Shown one piece after another: positions 34,050-44,337 of a stretch of DNA of 64,000 bases. Position numbers and translations under genes: made by a program. Under the pieces are notes generated by a model. The model was not told where the DNA came from, ran no database searches, and was given only the letters and a program-made list of their open reading frames with translations. Every line of letters begins with the position of its first letter. Within the stretch, counting starts at the first letter, position 1. The stretch is from Brachyspira intermedia PWS/A (GTDB taxonomy: Bacteria; Spirochaetota; Brachyspiria; Brachyspirales; Brachyspiraceae), in NCBI RefSeq assembly GCF_000223215.1, contig NC_017243.1:1736001-1800000 (forward strand). Reading direction: 5' to 3'.

Positions 34050-35342
34050 TTATATTCCGAATCTTTTCATTATAACATCAATATTTCTTAGATAGTATGC
34101 ATAGTCAAAACAGTCGTCAATTTCCTGAGAGCTTAAATATTTTGTAATGTCCTCATCTTTATGAACATTCTCTCTAAAGTCTTCATTATTGAGCCATCTT
34201 TTCATTGCATTTCTTTGTACCCATCTGTAAGCATTATCTCTGTCAATGCCTTTATTAACTAAGCTTATCAAAATTCTTTGGCTGAAAATTAAACCGCCTG
34301 TCTTTTCAATATTTGCTTTCATAGCTTCAGGATAAATTAAAAGCTTATCTACTATATCAATGAATTTGTTAATAGCATAATCAACTGCAATAGTAGAATC
34401 TGGAAGTATAACTCTCTCTACTGATGAATGGCTTATATCTCTTTCATGCCAAAGTGTAATATCTTCCATAGAAGCCAAAGCATTACCTCTTACTATTCTT
34501 GCTAAACCTGATATTCTTTCACAAGTGATAGGGTTTCTTTTATGAGGCATAGCAGATGAACCTTTTTGCTTTTCACTGAAATATTCTTCTGCTTCTCTTA
34601 TATCTGTTCTTTGAAGGTTTCTAATCTCTGTAGCAAATTTCTCTAATGAACTAGCAACAATAGCTAAAGTTGTAAGATACTGTGCATGTCTGTCTCTTTG
34701 TATTATTTGAGTAGAAACTTTATCAGCTTCTATACCTAATTTTTTACAAACTATTTCTTCTATTCTAGGGTCAATATTACTATAAGTACCAACTGCACCT
34801 GAAAGCTTACCAACAGAAACCTGTTTTTTAGCCTCCTCTACCCTTTTTATATTTCTTTCATTCTCATCATACCATAAAATAAATTTTAAACCTAATGTCA
34901 TAGGCTCAGCATGTATACCATGAGTACGTCCTATGCAAGGAGTATATTTATGTTCTTTGGCTCTTCTTAATAATACTTCTGATAATCTTTTTAAATCATC
35001 TAATATAATTTCAGCAGATCTTTTCATCATAACAGCTAATGCAGTATCTTTAACATCACTTGAAGTTAAGCCTTTATGTATATATTGTCCGCCCTCACCT
35101 ACATTCTCTTGAACAGCAGTTACAAATGATATAATATCATGATTAGTTTCTTTTTCTATTTCAGCAATTCTCTCTACTGTAAAAGTTGCTTTTTCTTTAA
35201 TATTCTTTACTGCCTCTGCAGGAATCTCTCCTATTTCAGCCATAGCCTCACAAGCAGCAATCTCAACATCAAGCATAACCTGAAACTCATTTTGCAAGCT
35301 CCAAAGTTCTCCCATCTCTTTTCTAGTATATCTCTTTATCAT
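34050..35342 (-). CDS. purB: Adenylosuccinate lyase
   Basis: A 430-aa enzyme of the fumarase/aspartase superfamily; cleaves SAICAR and adenylosuccinate in purine synthesis. The signature GSSAMPHKRNPITCERIS is around 262-280, the catalytic His is in GRTHGIHAEPMTLG (around 139-152), and HERDISHSSVERV is the substrate loop. Length normal, intact. Divergent from the aldolase gene. Confidence 0.95.
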   Translation of the reverse strand: MIKRYTRKEMGELWSLQNEFQVMLDVEIAACEAMAEIGEIPAEAVKNIKEKATFTVERIAEIEKETNHDIISFVTAVQENVGEGGQYIHKGLTSSDVKDTALAVMMKRSAEIILDDLKRLSEVLLRRAKEHKYTPCIGRTHGIHAEPMTLGLKFILWYDENERNIKRVEEAKKQVSVGKLSGAVGTYSNIDPRIEEIVCKKLGIEADKVSTQIIQRDRHAQYLTTLAIVASSLEKFATEIRNLQRTDIREAEEYFSEKQKGSSAMPHKRNPITCERISGLARIVRGNALASMEDITLWHERDISHSSVERVILPDSTIAVDYAINKFIDIVDKLLIYPEAMKANIEKTGGLIFSQRILISLVNKGIDRDNAYRWVQRNAMKRWLNNEDFRENVHKDEDITKYLSSQEIDDCFDYAYYLRNIDVIMKRFGI

Positions 35343-35488
35343 AGATTATTATCCTTAATATAAAATATTGAATTATTATAGACAGAATTATAAATTATTT
35401 CAATTATTTTTTAATAGTTGTAATTTATAAAAAAAGAATTAAAATTATTGCATTAAAAATATATTTTTAATATACGGAGCAATTAAAA

Positions 35489-36511
35489 ATGGAAATTTAT
35501 GATTTAAGAAGCGACACAATAACAAAACCAAGCGAAGAAATGCGTAAAGCAATATATAATGCAGAATGCGGTGATGATGTGTATATGGAAGACCCTACAG
35601 TAAATAAACTTCAGGAAATGGCAGCAGATATAACAGGAAAAGAAAAAGCAATATTTGTTTCAAGCGGTACTATGGGTAATTTAATACCTATGATGATATT
35701 AGGAAGAAAAACAAGACAGGTACTTTTAGAAGAAGAATCACATATAATACATTATGAACTTGGCGGTGTTTCATCTTTGGCCGGAATAATACCATTACCT
35801 GTTAAAGCTGAAAGAGGAATATTAACTAAAGATATTATAAAAAATTATTTAAATGAACAGCCTTATTATATGTCATCTGTTAATATAGTGGAAGTAGAAA
35901 ATACTCATAATAGACATGGCGGTTCTGTTTATCCTATAGAAGTATTGAAAGAATTACATGACTTCACTAAATCAAAAAATGTTCATCTTCATATGGATGG
36001 TGCAAGAATTTTTAATGCCTCTATAGCTAATAAAGTATCTGTTAAAGAAATAGCTTCAAATACTGATTCAATAACTTTCTGTTTATCTAAAGGCTTAGGC
36101 TCTCCGATGGGTGCTATGATATGTTCTAATAAAGATTTCATCGACGAAGCATTTAGAATAAGAAAATTAATAGGCGGAGGAATGAGACAAATAGGACTTA
36201 TGGCTGCTGCAGGAATATATGCTTTAGAAAATAATATACCTTCATTAGAAGAAGATCATCAAAAAGCAAAAAAAATAGCAAATGCAATAATTGAGTCAGG
36301 AATAGGAACTCTTAATTTAGCAAATGTAGAAACTAATATAGTTATAGCCGATACTAAAAAATTATCATCAGAAATATTATCAAAACTTTCAGAAAAAGGT
36401 ATTAAAGCAAGTTCTTTCGGAGATTATAAAATAAGATTTGTAACTCATAGAGATATAAGTATGGATAAAGTAGATAAAGTTTGCGAAATAATAAAAGGTT
36501 TAAAAATATAA
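35489..36511 (+). CDS. ltaE: Low-specificity L-threonine aldolase
   Basis: A 340-aa PLP enzyme splitting threonine or allo-threonine to glycine and acetaldehyde. Marks: YDLRSDTITKPSEEMRKA at the start, NTHNRHGG, HMDGARIFNA, and the PLP lysine in FCLSKGLGSPMGAM. CGGAG precedes the start. Intact; ends before a bidirectional terminator. Confidence 0.9.
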   Translation: MEIYDLRSDTITKPSEEMRKAIYNAECGDDVYMEDPTVNKLQEMAADITGKEKAIFVSSGTMGNLIPMMILGRKTRQVLLEEESHIIHYELGGVSSLAGIIPLPVKAERGILTKDIIKNYLNEQPYYMSSVNIVEVENTHNRHGGSVYPIEVLKELHDFTKSKNVHLHMDGARIFNASIANKVSVKEIASNTDSITFCLSKGLGSPMGAMICSNKDFIDEAFRIRKLIGGGMRQIGLMAAAGIYALENNIPSLEEDHQKAKKIANAIIESGIGTLNLANVETNIVIADTKKLSSEILSKLSEKGIKASSFGDYKIRFVTHRDISMDKVDKVCEIIKGLKI

Positions 36512-36590
36512 TTAGTAAATAAATTATAGGCTCATAACTAATTAATAAAATTGTTATATTTTTAATTGAGTTTATATTAGTAGTAATAAT

Positions 36591-36627
36591 AAAAAGAGTA
36601 TGCTTTCACATTCGGCATACTCTTTTT
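36591..36627. terminator. Bidirectional terminator
   Basis: AAAAAGAGTATGC and GCATACTCTTTTT form a 13-bp stem between the convergent aldolase and chemoreceptor genes. A-run and T-run serve the two directions. Confidence 0.85.
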
Positions 36628-36634
36628 ATTTTAT

Positions 36635-38452
36635 TTATTTGAAATTTTTATCCAATTTGAAATACTCTAATTCAGATGACAAATTAGTTGTTCCATTAAC
36701 AACATCTTTTCCAAGTAAGGAACTATCATTAACTAATTCAGCATTTTCCTGAGTGATTTTATTTAATTCATTCATAGCTGTATTAATCTGTTTTACACTT
36801 TCCTCCTCTTCAGATGTAGCCTCGTATATATGAATCAATATATCAGCAACTTCTTTAGCAGAATTTTCTATTTCTACAAGTATATCCAAAGATTTTCTTA
36901 CAGATTCGTCTCCAACCTCTATTTTTGAAACAGTATTTTCTATAATGCTTGTAATATTTCCAGCAGCTTCATTAACATTTTGTGCTAAACTTCTTATTTC
37001 TGAAGCAACAACAGCAAATCCTCTTCCTTGATCACCAGCACGTGCAGCTTCAACTGCCGCATTTAATGCTAATATATTAGTTTGAAAAGCTATTGATTGT
37101 ATTAACTTTGTGATATTTGATATTTCTTTACTAGACTCTGAAATTTCAATCATATTATGTGATATTTCATTAACAGCAGCTACCCCATTCTGTGTAGACT
37201 CTGTAACTTTAGAACTCATATTCTTAGCATTATAAGAATTTTTGGAAGTACTTGAAATAGCAGTAAGTAAATTTTCTATAGAACTAGTTATCTCTTCAAC
37301 AGCTGCAGCCTGAGAAGAAGTTCTATCTGATAAATTATCTATACCTCTTGATATCTTTTCAGAAGAATCATTAATTAATGATATATTATCCTTCAATTCA
37401 GAAACAATGGTATACATTATATGCTGCATATCATTAATAGAATTAGCTAAAGTACCTGAAACATCTTTTCTTTTTAAATCTCTTTCTTCAAATTGACTGT
37501 CAAATCTTCCATCCTGCATCAATGTCATTATTGTAATAGCATGATATAAATTATTTGATAATGGTATTACTATTCTAGCAACTAAAAGAAATTCTAATAC
37601 TATAAGTAAAAATATACATAAAAAGAAGCTTAGCATTAAAAATCTGAATTGAGAATAAAATATATCGGCACTTCCTTTAAATACTAGTATCCAAGGAGCA
37701 TTATCAGTTTTTTTAATAGAATACCATTCATTACCTATTATATCTAAATCACCTATATGAGATGATAAATTATTTTTAAAATCAGCGAATATAGGATATG
37801 TAAATAAATTATTAGTTTCATCTAGGATATAATCTTTATTATCATGAGTCATAAAAATACCCTTATCAGAAACTATATAAATTTCATCTTCAAAATTTTT
37901 CTTTAAACTTTCAGTTATGGTATTTATATTCGCAAAATCTATTGCACATACGCCTTTTAAACTTCCATTGGTATAAACAGCCTTTCCAAATGTAATAGTA
38001 AGTTTATTAACAGCAAAATCTATATAAGGATCACTAATCATTATATTATTAGTGGCTACAGAATCTTTATACCAATCTCTAGAAGTTTGATCATAAGTAC
38101 GGGGATAAACTTCCAAAGTATTCATAAAAACTCCACCTTGAGGATATGGAGTGCTATTTCCAAAATATACATTCAAATAACCTTCATTAAGTTTCTGAAC
38201 ATTAGTAATAAAATTACCAAATTCCTCCCAATTAGGATTAGATGATAAATATGCATCCATAACATAAATAGTATTTTTTAATTCTTCAACATATCCTTCT
38301 GTTCTAGTTTTTGCCTCTAATGCTTGAAGATTCTTTTCTCTTAAAAATCTAGATTTATATAAAGGCTTATAAAAAATATATATAACAACGAATAACAACA
38401 GAAGAAATATTATGAAAGGAGCTAAAAATTTGATCATTAATTTATTTTTCAT
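36635..38452 (-). CDS. Methyl-accepting chemotaxis protein
   Basis: A 605-aa transmembrane chemoreceptor. First TM about 10-29, a periplasmic dCache-like sensor (about 45-275; SRDWYKDSVATNN and ISDPYIDFAVNKLTITFGKA), second TM about 280-300, a HAMP-like linker, then the cytoplasmic signalling hairpin with the tip NAAVEAARAGDQGRGFAVVA. It would report a small ligand to CheA/CheW. The leader holds a 12-bp hairpin (38471-38501). Ligand unknown. Confidence 0.9.
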   Translation of the reverse strand: MKNKLMIKFLAPFIIFLLLLFVVIYIFYKPLYKSRFLREKNLQALEAKTRTEGYVEELKNTIYVMDAYLSSNPNWEEFGNFITNVQKLNEGYLNVYFGNSTPYPQGGVFMNTLEVYPRTYDQTSRDWYKDSVATNNIMISDPYIDFAVNKLTITFGKAVYTNGSLKGVCAIDFANINTITESLKKNFEDEIYIVSDKGIFMTHDNKDYILDETNNLFTYPIFADFKNNLSSHIGDLDIIGNEWYSIKKTDNAPWILVFKGSADIFYSQFRFLMLSFFLCIFLLIVLEFLLVARIVIPLSNNLYHAITIMTLMQDGRFDSQFEERDLKRKDVSGTLANSINDMQHIMYTIVSELKDNISLINDSSEKISRGIDNLSDRTSSQAAAVEEITSSIENLLTAISSTSKNSYNAKNMSSKVTESTQNGVAAVNEISHNMIEISESSKEISNITKLIQSIAFQTNILALNAAVEAARAGDQGRGFAVVASEIRSLAQNVNEAAGNITSIIENTVSKIEVGDESVRKSLDILVEIENSAKEVADILIHIYEATSEEEESVKQINTAMNELNKITQENAELVNDSSLLGKDVVNGTTNLSSELEYFKLDKNFK

Positions 38453-38547
38453 AATGACAACCTTTATAGAAATTTAGTATATATTTTAAATATACTAAAT
38501 TATGTGCCTAAAGTCAAAAATAATGATAAATTTTTGTACAAAATTCT

Positions 38548-39444
38548 TTAATTTTTAAGATTTGATATGACTCTTATATTTTCTCCATAAGACCATATGT
38601 TATTATTATCACTATAATCTATAAATATAGATTTTGGAGAAATAAGCATTTTTAATGCGAAAATAGAAAAAGAAAACATATTATTCATATTAGGCAAACT
38701 ACCCTCTAATATATTTGCTCTAAGTAATTCATTATTTACAGGAACTTTATAATTACTGTAATTGCATTCTATTATATTTAATCCTGATTTTTCTATAAAT
38801 TTTATAAGATTGTCCTTATTAAAATTTACAATATGCTCAGTAGATAAATATCTCATAAGCATATCATAACTGCATTGATCTTTCATAGGAGAATTAGGCA
38901 CTTCAATATATAAATATCCATTAGGTTTAAGCATATTTTTAATTTTTAATAATATTTCAAATGGATTTTTAAAATGTTCTATAACATGCGAAAGCATTAT
39001 TATATCATATTTTTCTTCACTTTCTAAAAAGTTAGGTTCTAAATCAATGTTATATTTAGCTTTGGCATAATCTCTGGCATTATCATTGAGTTCATAACCG
39101 TAAACATCACATCCATATTTTTTAAATATACTCAATAATAAACCATCAAAAGCACCTATTTCACATACTTTTTTATTTTTACACTCAATATACTTGTTTA
39201 AGAAATTAAACTGCGATAAGCTTCTAGCATAACGCATTTTGCTTTTAGCTTTTTCAAATAATTTATTTTTTATATTATTATGATATTCATTCTTATACAG
39301 AAGATATATTTCTTCATCAGTGGGCTGATCTATAAAATAAAGCCTGCAATTACTGCATTGATAAACTTTTTTATCATTCTTCCATATATTTTTAATAATA
39401 CCGATTTCAGTATAATTATTACTTCCGCAAACCTCACATATCAT
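38548..39444 (-). CDS. SAM methyltransferase with N-terminal zinc ribbon
   Basis: A 298-aa protein. CEVC and CSNC (residues 3-30) form a zinc-ribbon-like start, followed by a class I methyltransferase: CEIGAFDGLLLSIF (motif I), IMLSHVIEHFKNP and LKPNGYLYIEVPN. This architecture resembles sugar or lipid-linked methyltransferases of surface polysaccharide pathways. A second protein of the same design is at 51150-51968. Substrate unknown. Confidence 0.75.
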   Translation of the reverse strand: MICEVCGSNNYTEIGIIKNIWKNDKKVYQCSNCRLYFIDQPTDEEIYLLYKNEYHNNIKNKLFEKAKSKMRYARSLSQFNFLNKYIECKNKKVCEIGAFDGLLLSIFKKYGCDVYGYELNDNARDYAKAKYNIDLEPNFLESEEKYDIIMLSHVIEHFKNPFEILLKIKNMLKPNGYLYIEVPNSPMKDQCSYDMLMRYLSTEHIVNFNKDNLIKFIEKSGLNIIECNYSNYKVPVNNELLRANILEGSLPNMNNMFSFSIFALKMLISPKSIFIDYSDNNNIWSYGENIRVISNLKN

Positions 39445-39467
39445 AAAAACATACTCTATTATTAGTA

Positions 39468-40958
39468 TTATTCAAAAGAAAGCTCAATTCCACATTTAGG
39501 ACATTTAGTCATATCTTCTGTAATGCTAGATCCGCAGTTAGGACATTCATACACTTCTATCTCTTCAACAACTTCTTCAGAAGTAGTTTCGTATTCATCA
39601 TCAGAAGCTTCTACAACCTCAACAACATCTTTCATTACAAGCATTAAATTATCAACAACATCTTTTTCGAGATTAGTTTTTTCCATTATATCTTCTACAG
39701 ACATATTATATAATTCTTCTATAGAATTGATATTATTATCTATGAGAGTTTTTATAATAGCTTCATCAATACCCTGTAAAGAATATAAGTTACTTTCAAA
39801 TACTTCTGCTGTTTCTAATTCTTCATCAGCAGCTTGAACTTCTTCTGTAGTATCTGAGAATATTTGATTCAAAGGAACTATATCTTTTAATAATTCAGGA
39901 TTTTCTTTAATATCTGTTTCTGTTTTTATATCAAAATAATATCCTGTAAGCTGAGAAGCTAATTTTACATTATAACCGCTTTTACCCAAAGCAAGAGAAA
40001 GCTGTTCATCAGGTATAATAATCATAGCTTCTTTCTTTTCAGGGTCTGTAATGATAATTCTTATAGGCTTAGCTGGAGTTATAGCCTCAGCAATATATTC
40101 TCTTATATCTTTAGACCATTTTACAACATCTATTTTTTCGCCTTCTATTTCCTTGATTATAGACTGTATACGAATACCTTTTTGACCGATGCAAGCACCT
40201 ATAGGATCAACTTCAGGCTTATTAGATGCAACTGCAACTTTTATTTTTAATCCTGGCTGTCTTACCACATTTTTAATTTCTATAGTACCGTCAGCAATTT
40301 CAGGTATTTCTAATTCAAAAAGTTTCTTTATAAAGTCAGGCTTAGTTCTAGTAAGCAATATTTTTGTATGAACCTCTTTACCCTTCTCATCTTTACCGCC
40401 CTGAACTTTATATATATATGCTCTTATTCTATCACCAACAGTATAATGTTCTCTAGGAGATTGGTCTTTTTTCTGTAATTCTCCTTCTGTTTTTCCTAAG
40501 TTTATGTAGATAGTTCCTCTATGTTCTCTCTGGAAATATCCGTTTACAAGCTGATTTTCTCTTCTTTTAAACTCATTGTATATAAGATTTTTTTCTAATT
40601 CAGAAATTTTTTGGAAAAATGCTGTTCTAGCTACTGTACTTTCTATTCTTCCGAATGCTTCAACCTGATCAACAAGTATTAAAACTTCATCGCCCAAATT
40701 AATATCCTGATCTAATTTCTTAGCCTCTTCTAAAGATATTTCTTTATTTTTATTTCTAACTTCTTCTACAACACTAGCACCCTTATATACAGTAGGATTA
40801 TTCTTATTGTCAAAATGAATATGAAATTTTATATCATCACCATATTTCTTTTTCAAAGCTAATTCCATAGTAGATGCTATAACCTCTTTTAAAAGATCTA
40901 CACTGATATCTTTTTCATCAGAAACTAGCTGTAAATAAGTTCCAACATTTTCAAACAT
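39468..40958 (-). CDS. nusA: Transcription factor NusA with C-terminal zinc ribbon
   Basis: A 496-aa NusA. N-terminal RNA-polymerase-binding domain (about 1-125), S1 domain (REHRGTIYINLGKTEGEL), KH1 (IGACIGQKGIRIQSIIKE), KH2 (LSLALGKSGYNVKLASQLTG), and a helix-hairpin-helix region near 405-450. It acts in pausing, termination and antitermination. After an acidic linker it ends with CPNC and CPKC, a zinc ribbon not usual for NusA. Second gene of the rimP-nusA operon. Confidence 0.9.
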   Translation of the reverse strand: MFENVGTYLQLVSDEKDISVDLLKEVIASTMELALKKKYGDDIKFHIHFDNKNNPTVYKGASVVEEVRNKNKEISLEEAKKLDQDINLGDEVLILVDQVEAFGRIESTVARTAFFQKISELEKNLIYNEFKRRENQLVNGYFQREHRGTIYINLGKTEGELQKKDQSPREHYTVGDRIRAYIYKVQGGKDEKGKEVHTKILLTRTKPDFIKKLFELEIPEIADGTIEIKNVVRQPGLKIKVAVASNKPEVDPIGACIGQKGIRIQSIIKEIEGEKIDVVKWSKDIREYIAEAITPAKPIRIIITDPEKKEAMIIIPDEQLSLALGKSGYNVKLASQLTGYYFDIKTETDIKENPELLKDIVPLNQIFSDTTEEVQAADEELETAEVFESNLYSLQGIDEAIIKTLIDNNINSIEELYNMSVEDIMEKTNLEKDVVDNLMLVMKDVVEVVEASDDEYETTSEEVVEEIEVYECPNCGSSITEDMTKCPKCGIELSFE

Positions 40959-41031
40959 TTTGACTCTCCATTTTTTTATTTTTTATTAAACATGTTTATA
41001 GTATATAAATATTAACAATTTAATCTTGCTT

Positions 41032-41580
41032 TTATAATATCTTTTTTAATATTTTTATATTTTTTTCATTAATAACATTATTTTCATCGGTTATACTTAT
41101 TATAATGCAGTCATCTTCAGACTTTTTCAACATTGCATAAGCAGTAATAAATTCCTCACCGCTCCTATATTTTATTTTTATAGGCATATCCTCAAATAAT
41201 TCATATCTATCATTGAATTTCCATCTAAATCCCGCAGAAGAAACTGTTATAGTATAATCACCCTCATCATAACCATTAGCCTTTATACAATCCTGAATCT
41301 TTCTAGTAGTCTCTATACAATGAGTATGAGATACACTTTCCTTTTTCTTGAAAATAACAGCATATACCTTTTTATTATCAGAAATAGCTCTTACTTTCAA
41401 ATCAAGTAAATATATATTATTTTCCTCTAAAACATCTTTTATACCATTAAACAATAAAGCTTCGTCTATTATATTATTATCTATTTTTTTATTTAACTTT
41501 TCTTTATTTTTTAATTTCTTTCTCTTAGGCTCTCTGCCGTATTCTTTTTGTTTTTGAGGTTTAGTTTTATTATTATTCAT
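41032..41580 (-). CDS. rimP: Ribosome maturation factor RimP
   Basis: About 182 aa from the ATG at 41580; a longer reading from 41643 would begin inside the leader hairpin and is unlikely. A basic, low-complexity N-terminus (KTKPQKQKEYGREPKRKKLK) precedes the RimP core (LFNGIKDVLEENNIYLLDLK, then THCIETTRKIQDCI, YTITVSSAGF). It assists 30S assembly. Its position 73 nt before nusA is the classical one. Confidence 0.8.
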   Translation of the reverse strand: MNNNKTKPQKQKEYGREPKRKKLKNKEKLNKKIDNNIIDEALLFNGIKDVLEENNIYLLDLKVRAISDNKKVYAVIFKKKESVSHTHCIETTRKIQDCIKANGYDEGDYTITVSSAGFRWKFNDRYELFEDMPIKIKYRSGEEFITAYAMLKKSEDDCIIISITDENNVINEKNIKILKKIL

Positions 41581-41621
41581 ACAAATGCTGTTTTTTATTA
41601 TTTTCCTATAATATAAAAAAA

Positions 41622-41655
41622 GAGTGTCAGTTTTTGCTGCCAAAAACCAACGCCC
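41622..41655 (-). promoter_or_regulatory. Candidate attenuator in rimP-nusA leader
   Basis: On the minus strand GGGCGTTGGTTTTTG, a 4-nt loop and CAAAAACTGACACTC form a 15-bp stem (with G-U pairs and one mismatch) followed by seven T. It lies between the promoter and rimP, where no other gene would need a terminator. Confidence 0.65.
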
Positions 41656-41685
41656 TTCATTACAAATATTTTCGGAAGTAATCTT

Positions 41686-41713
41686 ATTTTACCCTACTAA
41701 TGATTTTTGTCAA
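41686..41713 (-). promoter_or_regulatory. rimP-nusA promoter
   Basis: TTGACA (41713-41708), 16-nt spacer, TAAAAT (41691-41686) on the minus strand. Predicted start about 41679, giving a leader of about 100 nt that contains the hairpin and T-run. Confidence 0.7.
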
Positions 41714-41817
41714 GTATTTTAATAAAATTTATTATTATGTTAATATTAATTAATTGACTTTTATTATTTTATATTTTATCATAAGAAAATAAACTATGAA
41801 TAGTATTTATTAAATGA

Positions 41818-43353
41818 TTGGTAGAAGATGGTATTTTATATATTAACAATTATATTTTTTTATATGTGGTATCTATAGCTATAAAAATGCTGCTTGAAAA
41901 CAGACCTCCATATTCATTTATAGCCTGGCTTACAGTTTTAGTATTTTTGCCTTATATTGGTGTAATATTTTATATATTTCTTGGAATGGATTGGAAGAAA
42001 TCAAAAAAGAAAATTTCTGCTAAACTTCCAGAGGATATGATAAAAAATTATTTTTCTTCATTGCTTAAAGAACAAATAAAAATACTTGATAATATGCAGG
42101 GTAATTACGGAAAGCATATAAATTTGGTTAAGCTTGCAATAAAAAGCGGATACTCACCTATTACAGTTCAAAATGAAGTTTATGTTTTTGATGAAGGCGA
42201 CAAACTATTTGATGCTATAATTCAGGATTTAAAATTAGCAGAAAAAACCATACATATGGAATATTTTATATGGAGAAGTGATAAGCTTGGAAATAGAATA
42301 AAAGATGTACTTATAAATAAAGCAAAACAAGGCGTTGAAATAAGGCTTATTTTTGATGGTGTAGGTTCATTGAAAAGAATAAGCAGAAAATACAGAAAAG
42401 AATTAAAGGCAAATGGAATAAAATTTTTATATTATCATGACCCTTTTTCTATATTATGGACTAGATTTGTAAACTACAGAAATCACAGAAAAATAGTTGT
42501 AGTTGATGGTGTTGTAGCATATATGGGTGGAATGAATATGGGGCAAGAATATATAGACGGAGGAAAACGATTTAATTCTTGGAAAGATGTGCATATGAGA
42601 ATAGTTGGAGATTCATGCAATCTTATACAGAATGTTTTTGTATGCGATTGGTACAATGCCGGAGGAAGAGATTTAGAAATTTTTAATATTGAAGAAAATA
42701 AACATAAACATTTCAAAAAAATAAAATATGTTAATAAAGAATTAAACGAAGAAAAAGTTTCAATCATAAGAAAAGATTTATTTCCACAATCTTTCACAGA
42801 TAAATTTCTTCCTGTTCAGATAATAACTTCAGGGGCAGACTCTAAATGGGACAGCATACAAAAAGTATATTCTAAAATGATAGAAGAAGCCAAAGAAAGT
42901 ATTTATATAGAAAGTCCTTATTTTGTACCTGATGACGGTTTTTTGAGAACTTTAGAAAATGCTGCATTATCAGAAGTGAATGTAAATCTTATGATAACAG
43001 GAAACCCTGATAAATTGGTTGCTTGGTGGGTAGCTCAAACATATTTTGAAACTTTACTCAATGCTGGTGTAAATATATATTTATATGAAAAAGGTTTCTT
43101 GCACAGTAAATTCTGTGTAATGGATGGAAGAATAGTATCATGTGGTACTTGCAACATGGACATAAGAAGCTTTTATTTACATTACGAAATGAATGCTGTT
43201 ATATATGATATTGATATAGCTAAAAAATTTGAAGATATATTTAAAAAAGATATGCTTGATTCTCATAAAATAACTATAGAGGAATATTCTAAACAGCCTA
43301 TGCTTGTAAGACTTAGAAATTCGGCTTGCAGAATTATAGCCCCTGTTTTATAA
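41818..43353 (+). CDS. cls: Cardiolipin synthase (phospholipase D family)
   Basis: A 511-aa membrane enzyme joining phosphatidylglycerol units. Two N-terminal membrane helices (about 8-25 and 36-56; FIAWLTVLVFLPYIGVIFY), then two HKD catalytic motifs: NHRKIVVVDGVVAYMGGMN and LHSKFCVMDGRIVSCGTCNM. Start taken as TTG at 41818, the only in-frame choice keeping the first helix. Divergent from rimP. Confidence 0.9.
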   Translation: MVEDGILYINNYIFLYVVSIAIKMLLENRPPYSFIAWLTVLVFLPYIGVIFYIFLGMDWKKSKKKISAKLPEDMIKNYFSSLLKEQIKILDNMQGNYGKHINLVKLAIKSGYSPITVQNEVYVFDEGDKLFDAIIQDLKLAEKTIHMEYFIWRSDKLGNRIKDVLINKAKQGVEIRLIFDGVGSLKRISRKYRKELKANGIKFLYYHDPFSILWTRFVNYRNHRKIVVVDGVVAYMGGMNMGQEYIDGGKRFNSWKDVHMRIVGDSCNLIQNVFVCDWYNAGGRDLEIFNIEENKHKHFKKIKYVNKELNEEKVSIIRKDLFPQSFTDKFLPVQIITSGADSKWDSIQKVYSKMIEEAKESIYIESPYFVPDDGFLRTLENAALSEVNVNLMITGNPDKLVAWWVAQTYFETLLNAGVNIYLYEKGFLHSKFCVMDGRIVSCGTCNMDIRSFYLHYEMNAVIYDIDIAKKFEDIFKKDMLDSHKITIEEYSKQPMLVRLRNSACRIIAPVL

Positions 43354-43383
43354 TATGGCATATTTTTTATATGGTAAATAATT

Positions 43384-44337
43384 ATGATGAAGAAAATAAA
43401 AATATCAGAATTAGATAATCAAGCCCTTTTCGATTTAGGGCTTTCAAAAGAAAGGTATATTCTTTTTGTAGATGATATAGGTATAAAAAAAGATAATATA
43501 CCAACTCTAAATGAACTCCTAAGAACTAGAGAAGATTTCTTTATTAATATCTCATCAGAGAAAGATGAAAGTAATAAAAATTATATAAGCGGTAATGATC
43601 TGCTTACAGCTTTGTCTGAAATTAGAAATCTTATATATCATGCATCACTAAAGTATCCTTTAAAAAATATTTCTATATTTGCTAGACTTATCAATTTGAG
43701 GAGTTTGCATCTATATGGTGATTTACCTAAAGATATGGAATTAAAGCCTCTTGATAATATAGAAAATTTAGAAAGTGTTTATATAGAAAATGGACTTACA
43801 TTAAGACAAGATGTTTATTTATCTATGAGAAGCACAATAAGAGAAATAGGTGCCGGAACATTCAGAATGGAGTCTTTTGATAAGAATCCTAATTTGAAAA
43901 AAATAGCCATTCTTACAGGAGTTTCTCATGAGGAAGAAATGCCTAAAAAACTTCCTGAATTAGAAGAGCTTTATATTGAAAAAGGAAAGAATATAAGATC
44001 ATTTAATTTTATATCAGAAATGAAAACACTTAAAACTTTGGAATTAAATAATATACCTACATTAAAAGAAATTCCTGATTTAAGTAATTTAGAAGATTTA
44101 AAAAAGGTTATTTTAACTAATCTTAGAAATCTTGAAAATATGGATGCTATATTAAATCATCCTAGAATAAGAATTTTAATATTAGAAAATATAAAATGCT
44201 TTAATATAGATATGCTTTCAAAGGAAACAGCTCCTAGATTAAAATATGTATCCGTTATAAGCGATGATAAAAATTGGGATAAAAGGACAAAGAAGTTGTT
44301 AGAAGAAAAAGGATACAAGGACTATAATGAAGATTAG
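43384..44337 (+). CDS. Leucine-rich-repeat protein
   Basis: A 317-aa protein without signal peptide. From about 90 onward it has irregular leucine-rich repeats (LRSLHLYGDLPKDMEL, LEELYIEKGKNI, LKTLELNNIPTLKEIPDLSN, LEDLKKVILTNL), so a protein-binding role is likely. It overlaps the nitrilase-family gene by 11 nt; the two are probably co-transcribed after cls. Partner unknown. Confidence 0.7.
   Translation: MMKKIKISELDNQALFDLGLSKERYILFVDDIGIKKDNIPTLNELLRTREDFFINISSEKDESNKNYISGNDLLTALSEIRNLIYHASLKYPLKNISIFARLINLRSLHLYGDLPKDMELKPLDNIENLESVYIENGLTLRQDVYLSMRSTIREIGAGTFRMESFDKNPNLKKIAILTGVSHEEEMPKKLPELEELYIEKGKNIRSFNFISEMKTLKTLELNNIPTLKEIPDLSNLEDLKKVILTNLRNLENMDAILNHPRIRILILENIKCFNIDMLSKETAPRLKYVSVISDDKNWDKRTKKLLEEKGYKDYNED

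Noticed and set aside
41580-41643. Longer RimP start at 41643
   Set aside because: It would start inside the predicted terminator stem and adds a non-conserved stretch (MAAKTDTLFLYYRKIIK).
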